The notes below the pieces were generated by a model. The model had not been told where the DNA came from, did not search any database, and saw only the letters and a list, made by a program, of their open reading frames with translations. A DNA stretch of 64,000 nucleotides from Branchiostoma floridae (lineage: Eukaryota > Chordata > Leptocardii > Amphioxiformes > Branchiostomatidae): positions 9,136,545-9,200,544 of the forward strand of contig NC_049988.1 of NCBI RefSeq assembly GCF_000003815.2, read 5' to 3'. The position numbers and the translations under genes are program-made. Below are positions 25,401-36,035 of the stretch, piece after piece; positions within the stretch are counted from its first letter, which is position 1; the number at the start of each line of letters is the position of its first letter.

Positions 25401-28400
25401 GCTATACAATCAAATTCAAAAGCCATTAAAAATCCACCAGACTCCTTTAAGTTGGTTGACAACATTACCTGGTATGCTTGTTACAGCTCCCATGAACTTC
25501 ACAATGTTCTCATGATGTCCTACATGGGCAACCTGACTCACCACAAACAGTTCCTTCAGAAAGTCATCTTTAGACTCTTTTGAGGCTTTGAAAAAGATTG
25601 ACAAAACTAATGAGGAGGGTAATCATGCTAGTAATTTTCAGAGACTGTGGAGAAGTTGAGTAACATCTATTATCATAATACCGGTACGTTTACGACGATT
25701 TCTCTAGCCATACTGATTTGACAAATTGTCAACGCATCATTTTCTCCAGTTACATGTTGCTGTTATAGCTTACCCTTGCCACTTCTTCTGTGTAACTTTT
25801 CTGCCACTCTTGTCCTGCTAAAAGCGTAATATTGTATTTGTAACACGCCGCGGAATTACACGGCGAACGGGCAGGTGGTTGGGAGGGGGTACAAAATACC
25901 GGTAGGAAGAAACACGGCACAATTAACTGCCGCTATGTACATTTATACATCCTCTGATGTTCCTTCCTTTTCTGTCAGTAAATGCATAAAACATAAACCT
26001 GCATGAGCATACAAAATGTCATGAGAAAACGGACGTATACTGTCAAGAATTTTCATTTAACTTCTGTCCGTCACAACCGCTGTGACGTAACACTTCACTG
26101 CTGGCGTTGATATAAAAATGGCGGGAAAATGGCTGCGTACGTTCAATTTTGCCCATTCAGTCGTAGATCCGGGCTATTATGCAACGGTTCTTCACACTTT
26201 TACATGAGTTGTAGGTCACCAACAGAAATTCAAGATTGTTGTTGAATCATGTTCGTCTTGTGCCGTGAGCATGTGTAATTATGATCTATATAAATTTGGC
26301 AATGAATGTGACAGTGTGTTCGTCCCACGACGAGCTGCCTACCCCGAAATTTAAAAAAAAGTATACTGAAAACTTTTGGCCTTGTTGTCTTCAAATGCAT
26401 TGTTATCGATGCTTTGTAAATGGTGTATTGGACACCTAGATGTCTGAAGTGTGCACAGCTCAGAAATAACTATTGTTGCATGTGTAGATCTCTTTAAGTT
26501 CCAGTATTTTTAATCTACCGGTATAAGTCTTACTACTGGTATTATGCCAATGCATGTGTTACAGTTTTTACATTAAAAAAAAAAAGATTTCTTGAGCAGC
26601 AACATTCAAATACAATGCTTAAAAAAAGTGGCTACCCAACATTGGAAGACCCATATCTGTTGTATTTTGTCAAGTTTTATTTCTTATGTATATGACAGTT
26701 GTGTGACTGCTCTGTACAGGTCATAATACTTAGCGGCACGAGATGCCAATACACAGTGACCAGTGACCGCAGTGATTCAGGGCTTAACCAAAATTAATCT
26801 ATTTTTACCACAAAAAAATTATTTTGAATGTAAATGATAGCTGTGTGTATGGACTTGTCAGTGGCAACACAAATCATGTAATTATGCATAATGAGATCAT
26901 AAAAAAATCTGGGCGCATGTAATATTAGGGCACCCCTACCACAGTTACTGATAGTAATTTTGCAGGTATTTGACTTAACAGTATAGATCTGAAGTACAAT
27001 CTGGCAGCTTACCTGTTGACATTTTTACAGCAACTGGGTACTTTGTTCCTCTCTTTTTCAGCTCTCCCTTACAAACTCTACCAAAGTGTCCATGCCCAAG
27101 AATCCTGTTCTCATTAACCTTTAAGTGTGACTCTAACGGGATTTCCCAGTATCCGCCAGGTACTTGCATATTTTGTGCAAATGTTGAGTACTCATAGGTG
27201 TCAAAGCCTGTGGATAGAGGATGTCTTGGTGGAAGTGGAGGTCCTGGAGGTGGTGGAAGTGGAGGTCCTGGAGGTGGTGCAAGATACCCACTTGGTGTGA
27301 GGTTCTCCTGTTCTAGATCATCATAGACAGCATAATCAGGTTCATCTGGTTGATGTCTCCGTCCACTGTCAGGTCCACTTACATCAACCTCATCCTAGTA
27401 TCAAATCAAAATCCAAGAGTTTAGCCATCTGTCTCACATGAATCAGTGGTATACTGTAAATGCATTTAATTTCGCGGGGATTTAATTTCGCAGTAGCGGC
27501 AAAATGGACATTTGCATAATTAATGAGAATATTCTATCACATCAGTTTTTTCAATTTATCTCATGTCCCCGACATGATATGGTCTTGACATTTGGGTGGT
27601 AGATAGCGTTTAGCGTCATGAGGGGCAAAGAGGGGCAAGTTCCAATCCCCTAACATATAAATCTGGAACTGCAGGCCATTTTTCTCAAGACATTCCAAAG
27701 AGGATAACTGAAGAAAGGAATGATGGATTGTCATCATTTTAGACATGCAGGTAGCTTAGGCAAAGATGTTATAATGACGTACATGTTATGTAAATGAGGG
27801 CTAAATGTGCATAATTGATGAGGAAATTGTATAATTATATTCCAGGGCACCACTGGAAACCGTGCCACCGATTAATGCCAATGAGATGGGCCACCCTGGC
27901 TAAATAAAAGTCAGAAATAAATAAATAGATAAATGCAGAATTGTTTTTGTTGTTGTCATAATGTAAATCAATTTGATTAAACTAATTAGCTATCCCTCAT
28001 AAAATGTGATTATTCCCCCAAAACCTTAGCAAAAAGTCCAGTACTCACATTTCCCCTATACCTGGCAGTTCCATCTTCTGTCCTTTTGGACCAATATCTT
28101 CTGTAGAGGTAAATTATAAAGCCTATCACTGCAACACTTAAAAGGATGCCAATCACTATGCCTACAACTGATCCAGCACTCAAGCCGGCATCATTTCCTC
28201 CAGCTGGTGGAGCTGTAGGCGTAGCACCTGAGCAAAATAAAGAAAGACATTGTTGTGAAGCCACTCACCACAATGATTAACAATTATACAATATATGTAT
28301 CACATGAAGTTGAAGAGCCCAAGTCCAATAGTGTCTCTTATACCCTAGTTTATAACTCTGTCTTATCAAAAATCTGAATGTTGGAATGTCAAATAACTTG

Positions 28401-31400
28401 AAATTTCATCGACTACAATCTTCAAAATCTTACAGTCTGTCACCACCAAAAGGTTGCAGCTGAACACATGGTGCAAGTCATACTCATATTTCTGTCTTTA
28501 ACATTATCATCGGAATTTCCCATTGATATTGACAGATATGGTGTGACATTTGATACTGAGGGACTGAGCAACAATTATTGTAACACAATTATGTAATAGT
28601 AGAGGAGCATGAAAAATCAACCAGCAGTATAGTATACTTAGCACAGCGTAAATCATACAGATGTTGATGATTGTGACAGTAACAATACATCAAAAGAACG
28701 ATTTGTCACCATTGGAATGTTTTTAGAATATGTTGCATTACTTTATTACTACACTAATTATGAAACAATCTTATGAATCATCTTCTCAGATTTTTTTCAG
28801 AAAAAATTGGACCTGCTGGTCGAAATTTTTTTTTTTACAAAAGGTCTGGGGTGATGATATACGGCTTAAATATGGCAAAAAAATGGCATGTTTTATGCAA
28901 CGAATCCCTTCCTTTGATTTGTTACTACTGTTTTTAATAAAAGGCATTGTTTTTAGACTGAAATGATGTGTATGTGGCTCTGAATGACAATGTTTACAGG
29001 TTTGTGATAGCTCAGAAACTATATCTTTTTTCTTGGGACTTAATTCTTAAAAAAAAAAAGATGGACAGGCAAATCTGAGAAGCAACAAATAAATTTGGTG
29101 TGGCCTCAGGTTTACATTTAATTTTGTTGATATGACTTACCTAATGTGGTGAATCGCTTGTGAATGAGCACTGTGATATCTGGTATCTTGCTCATGATCC
29201 CATCACCACTGACGGCCATGACATTGTAAATGTATTCTGTTGTTGGATGGAGATTCTGGATGGTATATGTGGTTAATGCACCATGTATGATAATGGAGTT
29301 CTGCCACTGGTCGTCAGCTCGGTATGGATAAAAACGATACTGAACGATATATCCATATGGTTCGGTATCAGAATGTGTCCATTCCAGTGTTGAAGTGGTT
29401 GCAGTGACATTACTCACAAGGACACTCCTTGGTGCTGGAGGAATTCCTGTAACGTTAACAAAGAAATGATAAACTTTGTAAACAAGTGCTTTGGAAAAAT
29501 TACTGCAGTTGTGATAATTTTGTTATATACATGTATATGATAATGGCGATATACAATGTATCTATGAAATGAGCTCAAATCTGGGCTGAATCGTTCACCT
29601 GACATGCACGCTACTGTAAAGGGTCAGTCCTTTGGATGGGTACTATAGGATGGGACGTTATGGGCTGTGGTCTACTGTTCATTCTCACCTCACCTCACCG
29701 GTTCATTTTTCATTGCAATTGTCAAAAAGAGCTAGGGGACTGATCTCCATGGTGAAATGAACCTGTAAATACTGTAATGCTACACTAGCATCTGTCTTCT
29801 CTGTTACCAGTAATGGAAGATTAGCTCAACTTTTTATTGATGTCAGTTGGCTGGTTCAAGATCACTTACACTTAGATTCTTTCACAGTATAAAAGACAGT
29901 GTCCCCTTGTGCATCAATAGCAGATATGGGATCAAAAGGTTTGATTCCGGGCATTTTTGGCTGGATGCAATGTTCTTAAGAAAGGTAATTTCCAGGACTT
30001 TCCTCACTCCACCCAGGTGTCATAGGTACCTGGCTTTGTTTGGGGAGGTAAAAGGTGGTTAAAGGAGAGCGATGGGCTGTTCAATTCGAACTGCTCAGAC
30101 AAATCGGATTAGCAACCCACTGCACTACAAAAATTTACAGCCTCAAAAATGGCTAAGGCTCGCCTTTACTTAAATGGATTATAAGAAATAAGAGACATCT
30201 CTTACGATACTGGCAAGCTTCTCCAGCCCAGTCAGGAGGACAACCAGAAGGACACATCCCTGTTACATGGTCACAGTCTTCATCCTGACGACAATTACAT
30301 GTCTGGGTGCACTCTACTCCATAATGGCCAGACTCACATGCTGAAAACACACACAATATATCCTATGATGGTTAGAATGGATTGATTGAAGCAACAAATA
30401 ATAAAAGTTTTGTACTTTTAACTCAATTCTTTCTAACTTTATGTAAGTTACTAGACAAGTACCCTTCTTTCATGGGCCAATATTATCAACAATATTTTGG
30501 ACAATACACAATTATGTATAGGCTTCCAATCAGATATTTGTACCAGTGATGTTATGTCAAACATTCAGTAACTGCATAATCTTTAGAGACAAAACAGACA
30601 GGCCAGGCTGAGCTAAATGGTTAAACCGGGAGTTTAATTCAATGTTGGAAGATTGAATTGAATTTTTTGTCTCAATCTTGCATCTACTGAAATTGAAGTC
30701 CCTCACGTTGTTGGCATATTGGTCCCTGCCATCCAGGTCCACAGGCATTGCTTGGACATTGTCCTGTGGTCACATCACAGGTATCTTCTCCGCAATGACA
30801 AGTCCCATTGCAGTTGTGTCCAAATGTTCCAAGATCACATGCTGTTCAAAACAATAGACAGTCTTTAATTTGTTACTATATGTTAATGTGTTATTATAAC
30901 ATCATCTATTCCATGTCTATTCAATGTTTGGAAGTGCCTATACATGTACCACATTACAGAAGGTTGCAGTTGAGATTGGGTCAGGGATAACAGCTTGGGT
31001 ATTTACAGAAAGCATTTCAGAATCCACCTTACAGTATAAATATTGCAATTGTAAAGGGAACATCATTCTGGGCTCTATTCTAAGATTTATGCATTCTTAG
31101 CATTATATCAAGTTTCCCCTCACTGCAGAATACATTTATTTCTCTCTGGAAAGTTGTGTGATAGTGGCAATTCCATACCCGCGCTACATGTCTCTCCCTC
31201 CCATCCTGCAGCACAGATCCCACCAGTGCAGTTTCCTCTAAATGGATCACAGGTTCCAGAACCACAGTTACATACTCCACTGCAGCTGGCACCAAAGGTT
31301 CCAAATCCACAGGCTGAAAAGGGACAAAGAGAGAAGCAACATATTCAAACTAGAGTTCAACGAACACATACCTTTGCCAAATAAACCAGGTTTGTTATGT

Positions 31401-34400
31401 AGAATGATGTCTGTAGACATAAATGTGTTACTCATTACATTTTATTTTATATGCCTGGAGTTGGTTCATAACATTTCGCCATTGCTTATGCAAATTAGAT
31501 CCCTATGCAGATTAGATTTACATAATAATATTAAATTGTATCAAGCATCATTTGCATAATAAATGTGTATTGATATTTCCTTCTTTCTTAGCTAAAAATG
31601 TGACAAGTTTGAAAGTCCTATAAGGAATGCAGTGGATTTACAAACTTTTCTCATTAATTATGCAAATTAGCAGTCGATTTGCATAATTATGATTCCATCA
31701 TGTAAGTCTTCCCTTTGGCTATCTACATACCAAAAACCATGACGATCCGTCAACACCTTTATATTTTCTCATTAATTATGCAAATGAGGCCGTCATTTGC
31801 ATAATTAATATGCATTGATATTTCTCTCTTCCTCATCTATATATGTGACAAGTTTGAAAGTCCTATCATGAAATGCAGTGGATTTATAAACTTTCCTCAT
31901 TAATTATGCAAATTAGTTGCTGATTTGCATAATTGGTATTCCATTGTGTACATTGTTACTTGGGCTATCTACATACCAAAAACCATGACGATCCATCAAC
32001 ACGTTCTCGAGTTATTCTCGTCCAAAGTTTGAAAGGAAATCTGCGACTGCAGTTCCAAACAAGCCGCTAGGGGGTCCAAACTTAAAGCACTTACTCTCTG
32101 CACCAAGGGCTATCTACCACTCAAAAATCATAACCACAGCAGGTCCAGAACACGAGATAAAAAAAATTGAGGTTTTGCTGCAGTACCTTAGCAAGCCGCT
32201 AGGGGGCCCATTATCGAACTTGACCTTCGTTTTCCCGACCCCTACCCACCTACCAAATATTATTGGGATCCATCAAAGGCTTCTTGAGTTATACTGTTAA
32301 CAGACAGACAGACACAGTCAGACAGACACACAGACTCACAAGCCTAAAACATTACCTTTGCCAGAATGGCAAAGGTAATAACATTGAATCTTTTTAGTTC
32401 ACCTGCACATTGAACGTCTTTCATGTAAGAAAGCCTTTGTAAGTCATGAAATAGGTACTGTACAATCTTATGGTCCTAATACAGTCAAACCTGCCCAAGA
32501 CGACCACCTGGGGGATCGAAAAAAAGCGGTCGATTTGGACAGGTGGTCGCTGAGAAGAGTATGGACTCAAAACATGCCCGATGCAAAGTATAAATGGTTT
32601 CCGTTGTGTTTAATGGCAAATAGCAAGCACACTGCACGCACGCAGAGAAGCTTTAATGTCAAATACAACACGCACACTGTAAATTGTAAATTTAACCCCA
32701 AGCTTTTATCGAGCTTTTATACGATACAGTGTTTTAAAGCTCAATATTTGTACACTAACGTTTTAGACAGTAAGGGAACTTTGATGCTGTCAGTTACCAT
32801 AAAAGCCTTTATGCGTCGCTATGTTCTTGATCGCCGTAACTGAAATAACTACGGTGCACTTTCGAATTCGATACCCGGTATGGCCATATAGCATACTTAC
32901 CCACGGGTGAATGTACAGCTCAGTTGGACAAAAGCACTCACACAGATCTTTCTTAAAAAGGTATGAGCTACACAGATCTTTCTTAAAAAAGTATGAGGCT
33001 ATATACGTTTCAGCATTTGTTCACTTTATAATGATATAGATTAAAAAAAACTTCTGTAACAACTAAATTCGGATTTTCTTACAACGAAATTTCCTCCCAT
33101 ATTACAGTAGACTGCCCCATTTACCCACCCATTGACCGCCGCCATCTTTATTCTAAACATAACATCGTAATGGCAGGCAAAATCCGATGCAAACTGGCTG
33201 ATTTCAGCACAAAATCGCGCTATTTATCATAAAAAATTGAAAATGATGCGGTCGTTATGGGTCCCAATTTCGGCTGGTCGCAGTCGCGTTGGCCAGGTGG
33301 TCATTGAGAAAAGGTCGCTTAATGTTTACGTCAATGGGGAAAAAAATCGGGACCGAGAAAAAGCGGTCGAAATGGCCAGGTGGTCGCTGAGAAGAGGTGG
33401 TCGCTCGGGCAGGTTTGACTATATGTTATATTGTCCAACCCACCCAAGAATTTACCCAAATGTGCGTAATATGGCATTGAATCATTTACCATAAAGCTCT
33501 CAATGAAGATGAAGACAAGTCAGATGTACCTTGACTGCATTTCTCTCCCTCCCATCCTGCAGCACAGATCCCACCAGTACAGTTTCCTCTAAATGGATCA
33601 CAGGTTCCAGAACCACAGTTACATACTCCACTACAGTTGGTACCAAAGGTTCCAAATCCACAGGCTGAAAAGGACAAAGAGAGAAGCAACACAAATAACA
33701 TTGAATCTTTTTAGTTCACCTGCACATTGAAAGTCTTTCATGTTAACCTCTAGTCTGTCAATATCCTGGACTTTGTAAGTCATGAAATAGGTACTGTACA
33801 ATCTTATAGTCCTAATATGTTATATTGTCCAACCCACCCAAGAATTTACCCAGCCCAAATGTGCGTAATATGGCATTGAATCATTACCATAAAGCTCTCA
33901 ATGAAGATGAAGATAATTCAGATGTACCTTGACTGCATGTCTCTCCCTGCCATCCTGCAGCACAGATCCCACCAGTACAGTTTCCTCCAACTGGATCACA
34001 GGTTCCAGAACCACAGTTACATACTCCACTACAGTTGGCACCAAAGGTTCCAAATCCACAGGCTGAAGAGAAATACTGCAACATTAGATTGAACACAGAA
34101 ATCTCTTGCAATTACAACGAGTCTTATTGCCTCTTAACGAATTTACAAGCATCTTGAAATTTCATGTCTTTGCTGTTAATCTTATAATAATGTTTTTTGA
34201 TAAGAAATAGGTAACATCCACTATCATAATACCGCCACTAATCACAATACTGTCAAATATAATATCAAGCGATTTAAGGAGTGCTTGCACAACAGTAATT
34301 TCCAAGGTATGCACACTTCAGACATCTAGTATGTGTTTAACACATTTTAAAAAGGGCTTTGAACATGATGCATTTGAACACAACAAGATCAAAAGTTTTC

Positions 34401-36035
34401 AGCTCCTTATCGGGGCAGACAAGGGCGTCATGGGAAGAACACACTGTCATATTCATCACCGGATTTGTAGATAATAATCTCACGTGCTCACGGCACAAGA
34501 CGAGTATAATTAGATAGCAATGTTAAATTTCTGTTGGTGACCTACAACTCGTGTCAAAGTGTTATCTATTGTCAAGAACCTTTGCATAATAGCCCAGATC
34601 AAGGTTGAACAGGCAAAATCAAGCCTAGAAATTGTAACACAATGCGGAAATCAAGCCTAAATTAGAGTATTAGTTTGGATATTTTCTAGGGTCTGCCTAA
34701 ACACCTCAAACGACCTCAAACAACTCTAACATGCAGTGTACATGGGGCAACGACCTTTTTTGGCACTCTGGATACATTGTTTATGCATTTCTAAATTAAA
34801 AGAAACGCAGCAATTCCTTAAACTATTCATTCAGTTATTTGGAGTTAGTCAGCTGGTTTCAAGATTGAAGCAATTTGAGTCTGAAAAATACTTACTGTAA
34901 CATTACAAGTATTATAAGTTGACAATGATAGAGTTGTGCAACATGTATGCTATAATCTATGAGCCGCTTATAATTAATTATAGCATCCACAGTTTTATCT
35001 GTGGGCTGAAGAAGGTATCAAATACTTCTCCATGCGGACTCCCAACACAGACGATTTGTTGTTCTAAATGCAACATCAGCATCAATACTAGAAATGCAAA
35101 CTTGACGAGAGACTCATCAACAGGCATTCAGGAAACTGTCTAAAGACAACAAATTCAGAAAGTTTTCACCTCACACACATATGTATATAAATTATCATTT
35201 GCAGCCACTACCATCAGTGCTATGATGTAACGCTAGTTCACCTTTATCCGCGGGTGACCTTTATCCTTTGTCTATTTTTTAATAGGATATTTTAGGGATG
35301 TCAAGTTGCCAGACTGTGGTTTTCAAATTGTAATACATTTTTTTTTGTATTTTCAAATTATGCAGTTTGAAACCGTCGTCCATCAACCTGATCCCTAAAT
35401 ACACCGTCTTTAAAATCAACGGATATAGGTTACCCCGCGGATAAAGGTTAAGGTGAACTAGTGTTACATGTACATGTACTGCCATAGTTTCCTAAGAAGT
35501 CTGATTTGACTCAAGAACCTTTCAGCTTTAATTGTCACAAAAGGGTGGGTGTGCATGCAGGAAAGTTCTGTTCCAAACAAAATGCCTTCTGTACAGAAAA
35601 CAAGTACTATACAAATGTAAGTACCACGTATACTCACATTCATTGCAGTCAGGTCCTGTCCAACCTGGTGTACACAAACTATCTGCATTTGTCTCATTTG
35701 TAATGTTACAGGTGATGCCATCCACAGTAGTGCAGTTCCCTGCAAGATGATCACCAAATACAATGAAACATAATACTGGTCTGATTTGATTAAGGCAAAG
35801 TGTTTGAATGTGTGTTTTGATCACCTTTTCATAACCAAACTACAGCATAGTGGTACAGTGCAAAAACTCTAAAGGGAAACGACTGCAACCAAATCTAAAC
35901 ATCTTGCAAAATTGAAACACAAAGCAACTTTAAAGATTTCTGCTGCTTACCCATCCGCTCAAGGCCGTCTGTCCCCGAAAGTGTGTAGACAAGGGGGAAC
36001 AAGCGCACAAACAGGAGCGTACTTAGCAGATGCAT
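19404..36035 (-). CDS. Receptor tyrosine kinase with EGF-like repeats and one FN3 domain (Tie-like layout)
   Basis: Eighteen exons: 36035-35951, 35739-35638, 34062-33928, 33664-33530, 31313-31179, 30841-30707, 30340-30206, 29446-29141, 28227-28049, 27394-27013, 25585-25469, 25157-24952, 23499-23347, 23169-23099, 21843-21803, 21658-21559, 20028-19926, 19484-19404. They sum to 2601 nt (866 residues plus stop), all phases agreeing. Exon 1 encodes a signal peptide (MHLLSTLLFVRLFPLVYTLS). A cysteine-rich segment, five 45-residue EGF-like repeats and an FN3 domain follow, then a membrane helix (about 407-429), a proline-rich stretch (about 488-506), and the kinase: GHGHFG (549), VAVK (K573), HGDLAARN (687), DFG (710), WASPE, CW...RP. 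The tail has NPTY and EYVDVLP, likely phosphotyrosine docking sites. It should be a cell-surface signalling receptor; the ligand is unknown. Tie is the closest layout I know, but orthology is not shown. HRD is HGD. Confidence 0.93.
20560..21530. repeat. Dispersed repeat ending in a GACA run and a 10-bp hairpin (copy A), in RTK intron 17
   Basis: It contains GCCGCTATGGGGCCCAAACTT and GCTGCTAGGGGGCC, then a CAGACAGACAGACA run. It finishes with the perfect hairpin arms ACCTCCATGA (21500-21509) and TCATGGAGGT (21516-21525) followed by AAT. The left border is uncertain. A hAT-type element is nested in it at 20667-20993. The same family is at 31440-32380. Confidence 0.7.
20667..20993. mobile_element. 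Non-autonomous hAT-like transposon, 8-bp TSD GTCCAGAC
   Basis: The ends TAGGGGTGGGTA and TACCCAGCCCTA are imperfect inverted repeats around 327 bases. Exact GTCCAGAC copies flank it at 20659-20666 and 20994-21001. An 8-bp duplication is the hAT hallmark. It split the older repeat copy A. Confidence 0.92.
21937..22600. mobile_element. CATAATACCG-ended repeat, copy 1 (RTK intron 14)
   Basis: It starts near AACATCCACTACCATAATACC. Its interior is shared with 34208-34620 in the same orientation and with 25660-26300 in inverted orientation (for example the CAACATGTAACTGG segment). Probable non-autonomous DNA element; exact borders uncertain. Confidence 0.6.
25660..26300. mobile_element. CATAATACCG-ended repeat, copy 2, inverted (RTK intron 10)
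   Basis: TCATAATACCGG near 25675 is followed by the complement of copy 1, including CCAGTTACATGTTG and, near 26040, CTGTCAAGAATTTTCAT. With copy 1 it forms inverted repeats about 3 kb apart around RTK exons 11 to 14. Confidence 0.6.
27452..27512. repeat. Fragment of the CTGTAAATGCA MITE family
   Basis: It begins TACTGTAAATGCATTTAATT and continues with TTTCGCGGGG and GTAGCGGCAAAA, like the right half of the element at 4206-4417. The other end is missing. It lies just upstream of the kinase exon of the RTK. Confidence 0.6.
31440..32380. repeat. Dispersed repeat with GACA run and terminal 12-bp hairpin (copy B), RTK intron 5
   Basis: Repeated blocks of TTAATTATGCAAATTAG alternate with TTTGCATAATT. 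These are followed by two GCCGCTAGGGGG words, an AGACAGACAGACA run, and the perfect hairpin ATTACCTTTGCC (32351-32362) with GGCAAAGGTAAT (32368-32379). It is homologous to copy A but with a different stem sequence. The left border is approximate. Confidence 0.7.
32482..33421. mobile_element. Tc1/mariner-like non-autonomous transposon, TA target site, RTK intron 5
   Basis: The ends CAGTCAAACCTGCCC and GGGCAGGTTTGACTA bound 940 bases, flanked by TA at 32480-32481 and 33422-33423. Subterminal GCGGTCG and AGGTGGTCGCTGAGAAGAG words occur at both ends. The neighbouring tandem copy of the host intron (around 33814) has the uninterrupted site CCTAATATGTTA, confirming borders and target site. No transposase frame is visible. 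Confidence 0.93.
33424..34085 (-). repeat. Tandem duplication of an EGF-like exon with its intron flanks (398-bp period)
   Basis: Exons 33664-33530 and 34062-33928 and their flanking intron sequence are near-identical, offset by 398 bases. Exon 31313-31179 is a third, slightly older copy. All are 135 nt with phase 1-1 borders, so each adds exactly 45 residues. Confidence 0.9.
34208..34620. mobile_element. CATAATACCG-ended repeat, copy 3 (RTK intron 2)
   Basis: It begins AACATCCACTATCATAATACC. Its interior follows copy 1 (GATGCATTTGAA, CAAAAGTTTTCA, TTCATCACCGGATTTGTA), so the family and orientation are clear. The right border is approximate. Confidence 0.6.
35228..35466. mobile_element. MITE TAACGCTAGTTCACC family, copy 1 (RTK intron 2)
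   Basis: The inverted ends TAACGCTAGTTCACCTTTAT and GGTGAACTAGTGTTA enclose about 240 bases. CCGCGG lies near each end and GGATATAGGTTA on the right. Other copies are at 40188-40393, 45380-45600 and 61989-62216. Confidence 0.88.
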
